20,237 bases of DNA from Elusimicrobia bacterium UBA4817 (GCA_002402375.1 DHFT01000013.1:1-20237), one strand, 5' to 3'; counted from the stretch's first letter, positions 7,863 to 14,536 are shown. Numbers and translations: made by a program. Notes: generated by a model not told the origin, from the letters alone.

Positions 7863-9776
7863 ATGAACCGGAAAAATATTTTTGGTTTTGCTGCTGTCAT
7901 TACCGCAACATTTTTAGTTTATTTTAATGCGATTAATAACGGATTTACCGGCGACGGATTAAATCTTATAGTTAATAATCCGTATATAAAGGACTGGTTT
8001 TATTTCAAGAAACTTTTTACACGGGAATATTTTTATTATTTTGGCAATGTTTCATACAGGGTCATACCGGGTATTTCGGATTTTATAAATTATTTTCTTT
8101 TCGGGCTTAACCCTGCCGGATGGCATATAACCGTTTTACTTACACATATTTCCTGCGCAATTTTGATTTACTTCATTATTTATGAAATTTTTAAAAATAG
8201 TTTTCTCTCTTTTATTGCTGCCTTATTTTTTGCTATTCATCCGATACATACCGAAATAATAAATGATGTAAGTTTTGTGGAAGATACGCAGGCGTTTCTT
8301 TTTATGCTTTTTTCATTTTTTCTTTACATAAAAGACAAGAAAATATTACTTTCTCTTTTTTCATTTTTTTTGGCGCTTTTAACAAAAGAAACCGCAATAC
8401 TTTTCCCGTTTTTTTTAATCCTGTATGACTTTTCATTCAAACAAAAGTTTCTACTAAGGAGATACATACCATACTTTTTGATATTCATATTATGGTTTTT
8501 TTTGATTAATACTTTTTTTTATTCACCGCTATCCGTAAAAGGTATTGGAAGAGCGGGTATTTATCCCGGGGGGAATTTTTTAATTGCAATTTCAACATTT
8601 ATAGAGGCAATTCCATTTTATTATTTAAAGCAACTTTTTTATCCTGTAAACTTCATTTATGAAATTGGTTATCCTATAACGAATTTTGATTACAAATTTA
8701 TCCTTTCAATCTTAATCTTAATCTTAATCTTAATCTTAATCTTAATCTTAATCTCAGTCTTTTATTCTTATAAAAAACACTCGGCAATATTCTTCGGTTC
8801 CATATTTTTCTTCTTGAATCTTGCGCCGGTTTCAAACATAATCCCCATTATGGTCACAACTGCCGATAGATACGCGTATGTTTCCTCTTTCGGATTTTTT
8901 CTCGTAATTGGTGCTGCTATCTTACAAATTTTTAACTGGAAAAAACCGGCAGGACTCATTATATCTATCGTTTTAATAACTTTATGGTCCGAAAGAACTA
9001 TAAGAAGAAATAAAGATTTTCAAGACCCTATAAAAGTTTATTATAAAAATATGGAATCTAAATTAGATAATGACAATTTGGCGCATACTTTAATGGGAAT
9101 AGCATTCGCCCATTCAGAAAATAATGACTATGAAAAAACGTTGATTTTCGCAAAAAGAGCGCTCAACACTGCAAAATCACCCTATAGAATTGCAAGTTAT
9201 CTGAACGATATCGGCAATTTATACTGGAAAATGGGTGATGAAGAGGAAGCAAAAAAGTATTTTGAACTTTTTGATAAAGAGGCACCTGATAGAGAAAAAA
9301 GAAAGAATTACCGGCCTTATTTTTATTTGGGTGATTACTATTTTAGAAGAAATAATCTTGATAAATCGGAATATAACATTAAAAAGGGATTGGAAATTAT
9401 GCCGTATTGCGCACTCTCTTACCAAAATTTAGGATTAATTTATCTAATGAAAGGGGATGTATATAATGCATTTCAGTTATTAAACAAAGCAAAAAAATAC
9501 AATTCAAAAATACCTAATATATGGAATAATCTGGGTGCAATTTATATTTTAAGAAATGACTTAACTAATGCAGAAAAAATGCTTAACACCGCATTGAAAT
9601 TTACAAAAGAACTTCCGGATGTTTATTATAACTTATCAATTGTTGAATATAAACTTGGGAATACTTTATTAGCGGAGGAAAATATCAAAAAATATTCTGA
9701 ATTAACGGGAAAAATAGTAAAGTCAATTCCCGAATTGCCAAAGGGTTCGTTTGCATCCGTAATGACTGCAAAATGA
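7863..9776 (+). CDS. TMTC-like membrane protein with TPRs, second paralogue
   Basis: A 637-residue paralogue of the protein at 5069, with the same plan: polytopic membrane part to ~385, then TPRs. Shared blocks are GWHITVLLTHISCAILIYF, FAIHPIHTEIINDVSFVED, LTKETAILFP and SNIIPIM with DRYAYVSSFGFF. Key sites have drifted: the acidic pair of the first loop reads TGDG (G30-D31) instead of WDDG, and YRPMP reads YRVIP. It may use another donor or acceptor, or have lost activity. A hexanucleotide repeat encodes the alternating Ile-Leu stretch 283-297 inside a membrane segment. Visible TPR units include ANIYILRNDLT-like blocks (NNLGAIYILRNDLTNAEKML). The gene looks very AT-rich. Confidence 0.8.
   Translation: MNRKNIFGFAAVITATFLVYFNAINNGFTGDGLNLIVNNPYIKDWFYFKKLFTREYFYYFGNVSYRVIPGISDFINYFLFGLNPAGWHITVLLTHISCAILIYFIIYEIFKNSFLSFIAALFFAIHPIHTEIINDVSFVEDTQAFLFMLFSFFLYIKDKKILLSLFSFFLALLTKETAILFPFFLILYDFSFKQKFLLRRYIPYFLIFILWFFLINTFFYSPLSVKGIGRAGIYPGGNFLIAISTFIEAIPFYYLKQLFYPVNFIYEIGYPITNFDYKFILSILILILILILILILISVFYSYKKHSAIFFGSIFFFLNLAPVSNIIPIMVTTADRYAYVSSFGFFLVIGAAILQIFNWKKPAGLIISIVLITLWSERTIRRNKDFQDPIKVYYKNMESKLDNDNLAHTLMGIAFAHSENNDYEKTLIFAKRALNTAKSPYRIASYLNDIGNLYWKMGDEEEAKKYFELFDKEAPDREKRKNYRPYFYLGDYYFRRNNLDKSEYNIKKGLEIMPYCALSYQNLGLIYLMKGDVYNAFQLLNKAKKYNSKIPNIWNNLGAIYILRNDLTNAEKMLNTALKFTKELPDVYYNLSIVEYKLGNTLLAEENIKKYSELTGKIVKSIPELPKGSFASVMTAK
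8708..8755 (+). repeat. Hexanucleotide microsatellite (AATCTT x7 plus AATCTC)
   Basis: Seven perfect AATCTT units and one variant lie in frame in the second TMTC-like gene, giving seven Ile-Leu pairs plus Ile (residues 283-297). Each unit gained or lost changes the membrane segment by two residues without a frameshift. Confidence 0.97.
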
Positions 9777-9833
9777 AACCAAACTGTATGGTTTTACCTA
9801 AAATAAAAAAAATTTCCAAAACAAAAAAAGTAC

Positions 9834-9862
9834 TTGACAAAATGCATACTTTATGTTATACT
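9834..9862 (+). promoter_or_regulatory. Sigma-70 promoter of the small secreted protein
   Basis: TTGACA (9834-9839), a 17-base spacer and TATACT (9857-9862), preceded by A-tracts. The stretch AGTACTTGACAAAATGC is identical to the AbiE promoter. Two GGAAGTN heptamers (9869-9882) follow at the probable start of the transcript. Confidence 0.9.
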
Positions 9863-9900
9863 AATAGTGGAAGTAGGAAGTTCACTTTAACTTTAACAAA

Positions 9901-9996
9901 AGAGGGGGTGAGTTGTCTATGAGTAAAATTTTGGATTTTGGAACAAATTTCGTCCACAGAGACGAAAAAATGTCACAAAAAAAGGGGGTGAGAAAA
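9901..9996 (+). promoter_or_regulatory. Leader with duplicated ribosome-binding site and hairpin
   Basis: AGAGGGGGTGAG (9901-9912) and AAAGGGGGTGAG (9981-9992) are near-identical Shine-Dalgarno sequences 80 bp apart. Each precedes an in-frame start: TTG 9913 or ATG 9919 for the first, ATG 9997 for the second. Between them TTTCGTC (9948-9954) pairs with GACGAAA (9961-9967). This could allow two isoforms or translational control. Confidence 0.65.
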
Positions 9997-10536
9997 ATGA
10001 AAAAGTTTTTAGTTTTATTGTTAGTTCTCGGAATGATGATGTCCGGTGTCACTTATGCCGCAACAACAGATTCCATACAGTTAACCGTCGTCGTTGGCGG
10101 TACCAATTATTCTGTTGACATCGCTACTTCAGGTCCTTATAGTTTCGGCACTGTCAACCTCGGGGCGCAACAGTCGGTCTATATAGGTACCGTTTCAAAC
10201 AACGGTAACATCACGAGCGACTGGGACATTACGGGAATCAATGCTACTAACGGCGCAGATACATGGACACTTGCTGCGGCAGTTGGGGCTGACACCTACG
10301 GTTTGATGATAGGAACTTCTGCTGCTAGTGGTGCGGAACCTACTTGGAATCCGACCGGAGGGACGCCGGTTAGCAGTGTGACTACTGTGGCGGCTGAGGC
10401 AACAACCGGTTTCGGAAGACGTCTTGCTGCAGGCGATAATGTGGGCTTCTGGTCAAAACTTTCAATGCCTACCTCTTCAGCAGGTACCGGCACGTATAGT
10501 TTTACGGTCTCGCTTACTGCAACGGCATATGAGTAA
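9997..10536 (+). CDS. Small secreted beta-sandwich protein
   Basis: From ATG 9997 the protein has 179 residues and starts with a clear signal peptide (MKKFLVLLLVLGMMMSGVTYA, cleavage about residue 21). An in-frame upstream start would add 28 residues before the signal, so 9997 is preferred; it has a strong ribosome-binding site. The mature domain is rich in Thr, Gly and Ser: VDIATSGPYSFGTVNLG, TVSNNGNITSDWDITG, and an end of FWSKLSMPTSSAGTGTYSF. It resembles the C-terminal domain of the large protein at 1-2276. It has no gene close behind it and its own strong promoter, so it may be abundant, for example a surface-layer or fibre subunit. WxL domains have a comparable size and a similar start, but only one such Trp is seen here. 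Function unknown. Confidence 0.8.
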   Translation: MKKFLVLLLVLGMMMSGVTYAATTDSIQLTVVVGGTNYSVDIATSGPYSFGTVNLGAQQSVYIGTVSNNGNITSDWDITGINATNGADTWTLAAAVGADTYGLMIGTSAASGAEPTWNPTGGTPVSSVTTVAAEATTGFGRRLAAGDNVGFWSKLSMPTSSAGTGTYSFTVSLTATAYE

Positions 10537-10596
10537 TTTTGTATGACCTGCTGTAAGCCGATGATTTGTTGAAGATGTGCGGTTCTTTGACATCTG

Positions 10597-10684
10597 GATC
10601 AAAAAAAAACCCCGCCGGAATTACCACCGGGTATTCCTGCGGGTGAACCGGTGGATTTGATCTTGACATCCGTGCGGTGTCAAG
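10597..10684. other. Structured non-coding segment after the small secreted gene
   Basis: Three nested or adjacent perfect stems: GATCAAA (10597-10603) with TTTGATC (10656-10662), CCACCGG (10624-10630) with CCGGTGG (10648-10654), and CTTGACA (10662-10668) with TGTCAAG (10678-10684). It does not match a riboswitch I know. It may be a 3' UTR structure or a repeat. Confidence 0.4.
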
Positions 10685-10771
10685 GTTGAAGTTCATCTAA
10701 AGACCGCTGAACAGACGCGGAACAAAACGCGGAACTGAAGCGGAAAAAGAAAAGAAAGTTTGTTTTGCCTA

Positions 10772-10791
10772 GTCCCGACTGAAATCGGGAC
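10772..10791. repeat. Short hairpin repeat (GTCCCGA / TCGGGAC)
   Basis: GTCCCGA (10772-10778), a 6-base loop, and TCGGGAC (10785-10791). It looks like an interspersed intergenic hairpin. Confidence 0.6.
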
Positions 10792-10812
10792 CTGGTTAAA
10801 CAAATAAAAAAA

Positions 10813-10872
10813 ATTCTTCCCCCGAAGAATGGAGCCGATTTAATCGGCTTGGAGGACTTCCGTGCCTGCCCG
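10813..10872 (-). repeat. Compound palindrome family, copy A (inverted)
   Basis: Read on the minus strand it runs GGGCAGGCACGGAAGTCCTCC, an inserted AATCGGC hairpin (10834-10848), then ATTCTTC-GGGG-GAAGAAT (10813-10830). The 5' end and the TTCTTCGGGG core are shared with copies B to F. Confidence 0.6.
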
Positions 10873-10933
10873 TATTATTTATAGTTGGGCTGAATTTGTT
10901 TCTTTAATCATTTATAATATTGATGAAATTTTT

Positions 10934-10961
10934 ACCTCTGTCTTAAAAACAGGGGTTTTTT
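10934..10961 (+). terminator. Rho-independent terminator
   Basis: ACCTCTGT (10934-10941), loop CTTAAAA, ACAGGGGT (10949-10956) and a T6 run at 10956-10961. One pair is a G-T wobble. It is the first good terminator downstream of the small secreted gene, giving a long 3' UTR of about 400 bases. Confidence 0.8.
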
Positions 10962-10976
10962 GTTTATATACGATTT

Positions 10977-11040
10977 GGGCGGGTATGGATGTCCTTCAAT
11001 CATTCTTCGGGGGAAGATTATTGTCGGCTCATATCCGCCC
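10977..11040 (+). repeat. Compound palindrome family, copy B
   Basis: GGGCGGGTATGG at the left pairs imperfectly with CATATCCGCCC at the right, with the core TTCTTCGGGGGAAGA in the middle. Confidence 0.7.
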
Positions 11041-11048
11041 TTTTACTT

Positions 11049-11102
11049 CAATTAAAAATTTAGGCATATCAATTTTACATTTTACATTTTACATTTTTAA
11101 TT
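11049..11102 (+). repeat. Heptanucleotide array (ATTTTAC x3) between inverted flanks
   Basis: Three perfect ATTTTAC units at 11072-11092 lie between CAATTAAAAAT (11049-11059) and ATTTTTAATTG (11092-11102). It is non-coding here. Confidence 0.8.
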
Positions 11103-11108
11103 GCCTTT

Positions 11109-11171
11109 CCGGGCTGGCACGGATGTCCTCAATTTCTTCGGGGGAAGAACTGATGACACCTGCCAGTCCGG
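11109..11171 (+). repeat. Compound palindrome family, copy C
   Basis: Ends CCGGGCTGGCA (11109-11119) and TGCCAGTCCGG (11161-11171) are inverted with one mismatch; the core is TTCTTCGGGGGAAGA. It is the empty-site counterpart of copy E, which carries an extra 36-bp element. Confidence 0.8.
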
Positions 11172-11180
11172 TAATTTTGC

Positions 11181-11251
11181 GGGCGGGTACGGATGTTCTC
11201 CAAAAAATTCTTCGGGGGAAGATATTTTGGCCGACGCCGTGCCCTGCCCGG
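11181..11251 (+). repeat. Compound palindrome family, copy D
   Basis: GGGCGGGTACGG pairs with CCGTGCCCTGCCCG (11237-11250) around AAAAAATTCTTCGGGGGAAG. It is nearly identical to copy F, and like F it follows its C/E-type partner in the same order. Confidence 0.8.
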
Positions 11252-11266
11252 CTGTAAATTAGAGAT

Positions 11267-11320
11267 GTAGGGCAGGGCTTCAGCCCTGCGAAAAGAAGCA
11301 ACCCTAAAGGGTTGCCCTAC
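11267..11320. repeat. REPIN-like pair of GTAG hairpins
   Basis: Two hairpins face each other: GTAG with GCAGGGC-TTCA-GCCCTGC (stem 11272-11289) and, inverted, GCAACCC-TAAA-GGGTTGC (11298-11315) ending in CCTAC. The outer ends GTAGGGCA and TGCCCTAC are exact inverted repeats. This is the layout of a REPIN, two REPs head to head. It ends 8 bp before the ATG of the next gene. Confidence 0.8.
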
Positions 11321-11328
11321 GAAATAAA

Positions 11329-13983
11329 ATGAACAGGAAACTCAACCAGATACTGATAAAGTTAAAGGTTAAAGGTCAAAGGTTAAAAATGTTGACCGCA
11401 GGACTTTTAATTTTAACTTTTAACTTTTTACTTTTAACCTGCCTTTCTGCGGGCAATCCCGATACAATAAAAATGACCTGCAGACCGAATTTCGGTCCGC
11501 CGACTTCGGTGACAAATCTGGTTGCAACAATCGGCGTCAATACCGGAGAAATAGACATTACATGGACGGTGCCGGCGGAAGACCCGGCACCGCAGTTAGG
11601 CGAACTTGTCCTCAACTGGCCTTATCATCTGCGTTATTCAACAAATTCATTAGCCGCGCTCGGAGACGATACGACCGCATGGTGGAATCAATCATCGGAA
11701 TATGCGCAGGGCTGGTCTGAAATAGGCAATGGCTACGGATATAACCGTGCAGAAACCCTGACATTTTCATCGGATTATTTCGGAAAAATAATTTATCTGG
11801 CAATAAGAGCAGAGGATTCCGGACACATATTAGCAACTTCTTTCAACATTTCATCTTCTACGCCGAAGTCGGATTTGGAACCGCCGGCGGCAATTTCCAA
11901 CTTAACCGCAATTGCCGGAAATTACGAGGGCGAGATAAACCTGCAATGGACTTCACCGGGTGACGATGGAACCGTCGGTAATCTGATGGGTCAGTTTATA
12001 ATTAAATACGCTCAGCAGATTATTACCGCAAGCAATTTTGATTCAATCGGGACAACGATTACCATTAATGCGAATAATGTCGTGCCCGGCTCACAGCAGA
12101 CACTCGGTCCATTATCACTCACCGAAGGGGTTACCTACTGGTTCGCAATCAAGGCGAAGGACGATAATGGACTTTTAACCGTCTGGAATTCAACCGCAGA
12201 TGTCTCAACCGTAAATACAGCGGCGTTCTGTCAATCGGCAATTGACGACGATATACCGGCACCGGCGACGCTTTCAATCGGCAATGTCGGATTCACTTCG
12301 GTTGAATTGAACTGGTCCGCACCGACGGAAAATGCGGGAAGAACACAAAGTCCGCAGGATGACCTGTCGCCCGGTTATTATGATGTCAGGTTCTCATCTA
12401 ACGGCGCAATTCCTTCCGATGTCGCATGGAATGTCCCGGTTTATAACCGCCGGCTTATCTCAACCTCAACAGTTTTAGGTGCGGCGCAATCATACACTGT
12501 TACAGGGCTTGCTGATAATACAACCTGGTGGTTCTGTCTGGTTTCAATTGACGATGCGGGATTGTCTTCAACATATTCCAACTCGCCGTTTACATTAACC
12601 AGCGACCAGACGCCGCCGGCACCTGTTTCTAATTTTGCCGCAGTTCCTTTATTTGCGCCGAACGGCAGAGAAATTCAACTTACATGGACTAACCCGACCG
12701 ATGCGGATTATCAGGGAACGCTTATTGTTTATTCAACAGGAACGCCATCGGCATTCTCGCCCGTTGCAGGAACGAATTATTCCGTCGGCGGTTACATTAT
12801 CTATAAAGGAACGGCGACCGGTTATACCCATTCCGACCTTACGCCTTTTGCGAAATATTATTACACAGCATACAGTTATGATTTAAGACCGAATTACTCG
12901 GTAGCAACCTCAACAACGGCGATTGCGCCTCCAACAGCCGATACCGTTCCGCCGAGAGAACCGCGCGGCTTGAAGATATCGCTTTCAACGGATAGAAATG
13001 AACTGACGATTTCGTGGGATGCCGTTGTAAAATCAACCGACGGGACAACCGCAGACGACCTCTCGCATTATACCTTGTATCGCTCCAATTCCGTAACCGG
13101 TAACGCTACAACATGGACACTTCCCATAACGGTTACATCAACCTCTACCTATACCGGCGGAGAAACATACTATTACTGGCTTACCTGCCATGATTTATCA
13201 ACGAATGTTTCAGAGCCGTCCGCAAGGGTTGATTCCTCAATTGATTCAAACATCACATTCTATGAGCCGGCTGACCCGAAGACGTCAATATCAATTCCGC
13301 CGGCGATTTCGTCCATTCTTTACAAGGAAACCAATTCATTCGGCGACAACATATATTTTGATGTGGTCCGTCTTACATCAGAGGAAACCGGCAAGACATA
13401 CCGGTCATTTGCTTTCCTGCCGAAGAAATCTGAAACGGAAGAGGTGGTAACAGGACTGCTATTCTCTCGCGCATTGGCGGATGTAAAAATCTCATACAAT
13501 GTTTCAGGCGGAATTGTAGGTGCTCCGCATCTGGCTCCTATACGGGCGGAGCAGGCAGCGGACAATCTTTCGCTGTTCTGGTTTAACGGCGTTGAGTGGG
13601 TGAAGGTCGGCGGAGATGTTGACACGACGCAGCAAACCGTTTCGTTAAAAACGAAGAAAGGCGGAAAATATCAACTGCGTCAATCAATGAAGGCGGTCCG
13701 ATTCGCATTAAGCAAGGTTTATCCGAGAATATTTACCCCTAACGGCGACGGCTGGAACGATGTTGCAAACTTTATGTATGAAGGCAACGATGCGGGAATA
13801 ACCGGCAAAATTTTTGATATAAACGGGTCGTTCGTTTCAGATATGGCGAGAGGCGACACCGAGGATTCGCTGAAATGGGACGGCAAAAATGCCGACGGAA
13901 AAGTTGTTTCATCGGGAATTTACATTTATCAGATTGAAGCCGACAAAAAAGTATTCAATGGCACAGTCGTCGTTGCTAAATAA
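11329..13983 (+). CDS. Multi-FN3 secreted surface protein with gliding/FlgD-type C-terminal domain
   Basis: An 884-residue protein. Its signal peptide (1-~42) has a long charged n-region (KLKVKGQRLKM) and a Leu/Thr/Phe core, both encoded by heptanucleotide arrays. Five FN3-like domains begin near residues 57, 184, 307, 427 and 540 (examples: GEIDITWTVPAED, GEINLQWTSPGDDG, VELNWSAPTENAG, REIQLTWTNPTDAD). A beta-rich spacer covers ~640-790. The last ~85 residues are a gliding-motility/FlgD-like domain: YPRIFTPNGDGWNDVANF, KWDGKNADGKVVSSGIYIYQ, ending FNGTVVVAK. Such domains sit at the C-terminus of outer-surface proteins and often act in secretion sorting or anchoring. No ribosome-binding site is visible; a REPIN hairpin sits directly before the start, which may affect initiation. 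The substrate or partner is unknown. Confidence 0.87.
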   Translation: MNRKLNQILIKLKVKGQRLKMLTAGLLILTFNFLLLTCLSAGNPDTIKMTCRPNFGPPTSVTNLVATIGVNTGEIDITWTVPAEDPAPQLGELVLNWPYHLRYSTNSLAALGDDTTAWWNQSSEYAQGWSEIGNGYGYNRAETLTFSSDYFGKIIYLAIRAEDSGHILATSFNISSSTPKSDLEPPAAISNLTAIAGNYEGEINLQWTSPGDDGTVGNLMGQFIIKYAQQIITASNFDSIGTTITINANNVVPGSQQTLGPLSLTEGVTYWFAIKAKDDNGLLTVWNSTADVSTVNTAAFCQSAIDDDIPAPATLSIGNVGFTSVELNWSAPTENAGRTQSPQDDLSPGYYDVRFSSNGAIPSDVAWNVPVYNRRLISTSTVLGAAQSYTVTGLADNTTWWFCLVSIDDAGLSSTYSNSPFTLTSDQTPPAPVSNFAAVPLFAPNGREIQLTWTNPTDADYQGTLIVYSTGTPSAFSPVAGTNYSVGGYIIYKGTATGYTHSDLTPFAKYYYTAYSYDLRPNYSVATSTTAIAPPTADTVPPREPRGLKISLSTDRNELTISWDAVVKSTDGTTADDLSHYTLYRSNSVTGNATTWTLPITVTSTSTYTGGETYYYWLTCHDLSTNVSEPSARVDSSIDSNITFYEPADPKTSISIPPAISSILYKETNSFGDNIYFDVVRLTSEETGKTYRSFAFLPKKSETEEVVTGLLFSRALADVKISYNVSGGIVGAPHLAPIRAEQAADNLSLFWFNGVEWVKVGGDVDTTQQTVSLKTKKGGKYQLRQSMKAVRFALSKVYPRIFTPNGDGWNDVANFMYEGNDAGITGKIFDINGSFVSDMARGDTEDSLKWDGKNADGKVVSSGIYIYQIEADKKVFNGTVVVAK
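11361..11438 (+). repeat. Inverted heptanucleotide arrays in the signal-peptide region
   Basis: The left arm is four units of GTTAAAG type (11361-11388). The right arm has CTTTTAA-type units (11404-11437, one unit short by a base), which are the approximate reverse complement. The arms encode the Lys/Arg n-region and the hydrophobic core of the signal peptide respectively. Confidence 0.85.
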
Positions 13984-13985
13984 AT

Positions 13986-14008
13986 GTAGCCCCCGACTTT
14001 AGTCGGGG
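13986..14008 (+). repeat. GTAG hairpin (REP-like) after the FN3 protein gene
   Basis: GTAG (13986-13989) followed by CCCCGACT-TT-AGTCGGGG (13991-14008). It starts 2 bp after the stop and may end transcription, though no T-run follows. Confidence 0.75.
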
Positions 14009-14024
14009 ATGAGCGAAGCGAATA

Positions 14025-14057
14025 GTGTTTAACGGAACAGTGGTGGTGGCAAAATGA
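14025..14057 (+). pseudogene. Orphan 3' end of a gliding-type C-terminal domain gene
   Basis: Bases 14025-14057 translate as VFNGTVVVAK and stop, identical at the protein level to the ends of the genes at 11329 and 17762. Many third bases differ from the 11329 copy, so this is the tail of a lost paralogue and not a recent duplication. Upstream is only a REP-like hairpin, so the gene body is missing. Confidence 0.75.
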
Positions 14058-14098
14058 AAAACATCAGGAAGTGGGAAGTGGGAAGTAGGAAGTGGTAA
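14054..14098 (+). pseudogene. Orphan 5' end of an exported-protein gene with heptamer array
   Basis: The ATG overlaps the preceding TGA (ATGA), exactly as at the 17762/18148 junction. It reads MKNIRKWEVGSRKW and stops. GGAAGTG-type heptamers (14067-14094, four units) encode the n-region as in living neighbours, but the hydrophobic core and body are gone. Confidence 0.65.
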
Positions 14099-14117
14099 GA
14101 GCAAAGCGGATAAAAAT

Positions 14118-14150
14118 ATGGATAGAAAAAATTACCAGATATTAAAAGGT
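14118..14150 (+). pseudogene. Broken duplicate of the PorV-like gene start
   Basis: MDRKNYQILK matches the start of the PorV-like protein at 14587 (MNGKNYQILNK) and its DNA (GAAAAAATTACCAGATA is shared). It runs straight into the 69-bp repeat at 14151, which interrupts it. The open frame continues to 14543 only through repeat DNA. Confidence 0.65.
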
Positions 14151-14219
14151 GTCATGTTGAGCGAAGCGAAACATCTCGCTGTCCAACAGAGAGATTCTTC
14201 GCCTTCGGCTCAGAATGAC
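14151..14219. repeat. 69-bp palindromic repeat (GTCAT...ATGAC), copy 1
   Basis: Ends are inverted (GTCATGTTGAGC and GCTCAGAATGAC) and the inside has TGAGCGAAGCGAA and GAGAGATTCTTCG. It has the same length and layout as the copy at 20121. Repeats of this type, with CATTCTGAGCGAAGCGAAG, are in my recollection widespread in bacteria. Confidence 0.85.
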
Positions 14220-14235
14220 GGCTATAAAACAATTT

Positions 14236-14334
14236 CCGGGCTGGCACGGATGTCCTCTCCGCCACACAAATTGGCGGATCCGCCTTTGGCGGAAATTTCT
14301 TCGGGGGAAGAACTGATGACGCCTGCCAGTCCGG
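14236..14334 (+). repeat. Compound palindrome family, copy E, with nested element
   Basis: Same ends as copy C (CCGGGCTGGCA and TGCCAGTCCGG) and the same TTCTTCGGGGGAAGA core. It differs mainly by 36 extra bp at 14258-14293, placed cleanly between CCTC and AATTTCTTC. Confidence 0.85.
14258..14293 (-). repeat. 36-bp double-hairpin element, nested copy
   Basis: Starts TCCGCC, ends GGCGGA, and contains two hairpins with CCGCC/GGCGG stems and 9- and 3-base loops. Strand is given relative to the copy in the histidine kinase gene. Comparison with copy C shows a clean insertion without visible target duplication. Confidence 0.85.
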
Positions 14335-14466
14335 CAGCAATTTATTCAGGAGCGAGGAAAAAATTTCTGAAGAGCCTCAATTTGCAACTTATTCTTTCCA
14401 GGAGCAAATTGCAGAGTGAGTGGCAGACGAGCGTCTCAAGGAAATTTGTTTCCGAGCGACATTTTC
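14335..14466. other. Spacer between copies E and F: small hairpins, no gene
   Basis: It holds CAATTTGC (14378-14385) with GCAAATTG (14404-14411), AGACG/CGTCT (14425-14436) and GGAAA/TTTCC (14440-14453). No convincing coding sequence is seen. It may be another inserted repeat, since it is absent between copies C and D. Confidence 0.5.
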
Positions 14467-14536
14467 GGGCGGGCATGGATGTTCTCCAAAAAATTCTTCG
14501 GGGGAAGATATTTTGGCGGCTCCGTGCCCTGCCCGG
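14467..14536 (+). repeat. Compound palindrome family, copy F
   Basis: GGGCGGGCATGG pairs with CCGTGCCCTGCCCGG (14522-14536). The body is nearly identical to copy D. Confidence 0.8.

Noticed and set aside
10862..11257. Open frame of 131 codons in the repeat-rich gap
   Set aside because: It spans a terminator and four palindromic repeats, has no signal or domain, and is better explained as non-coding.
11431..11451. Lipoprotein signal (LLTC) in the 11329 protein
   Set aside because: Thr at the -1 position does not fit a normal lipobox; ordinary cleavage near LSAG is more likely.
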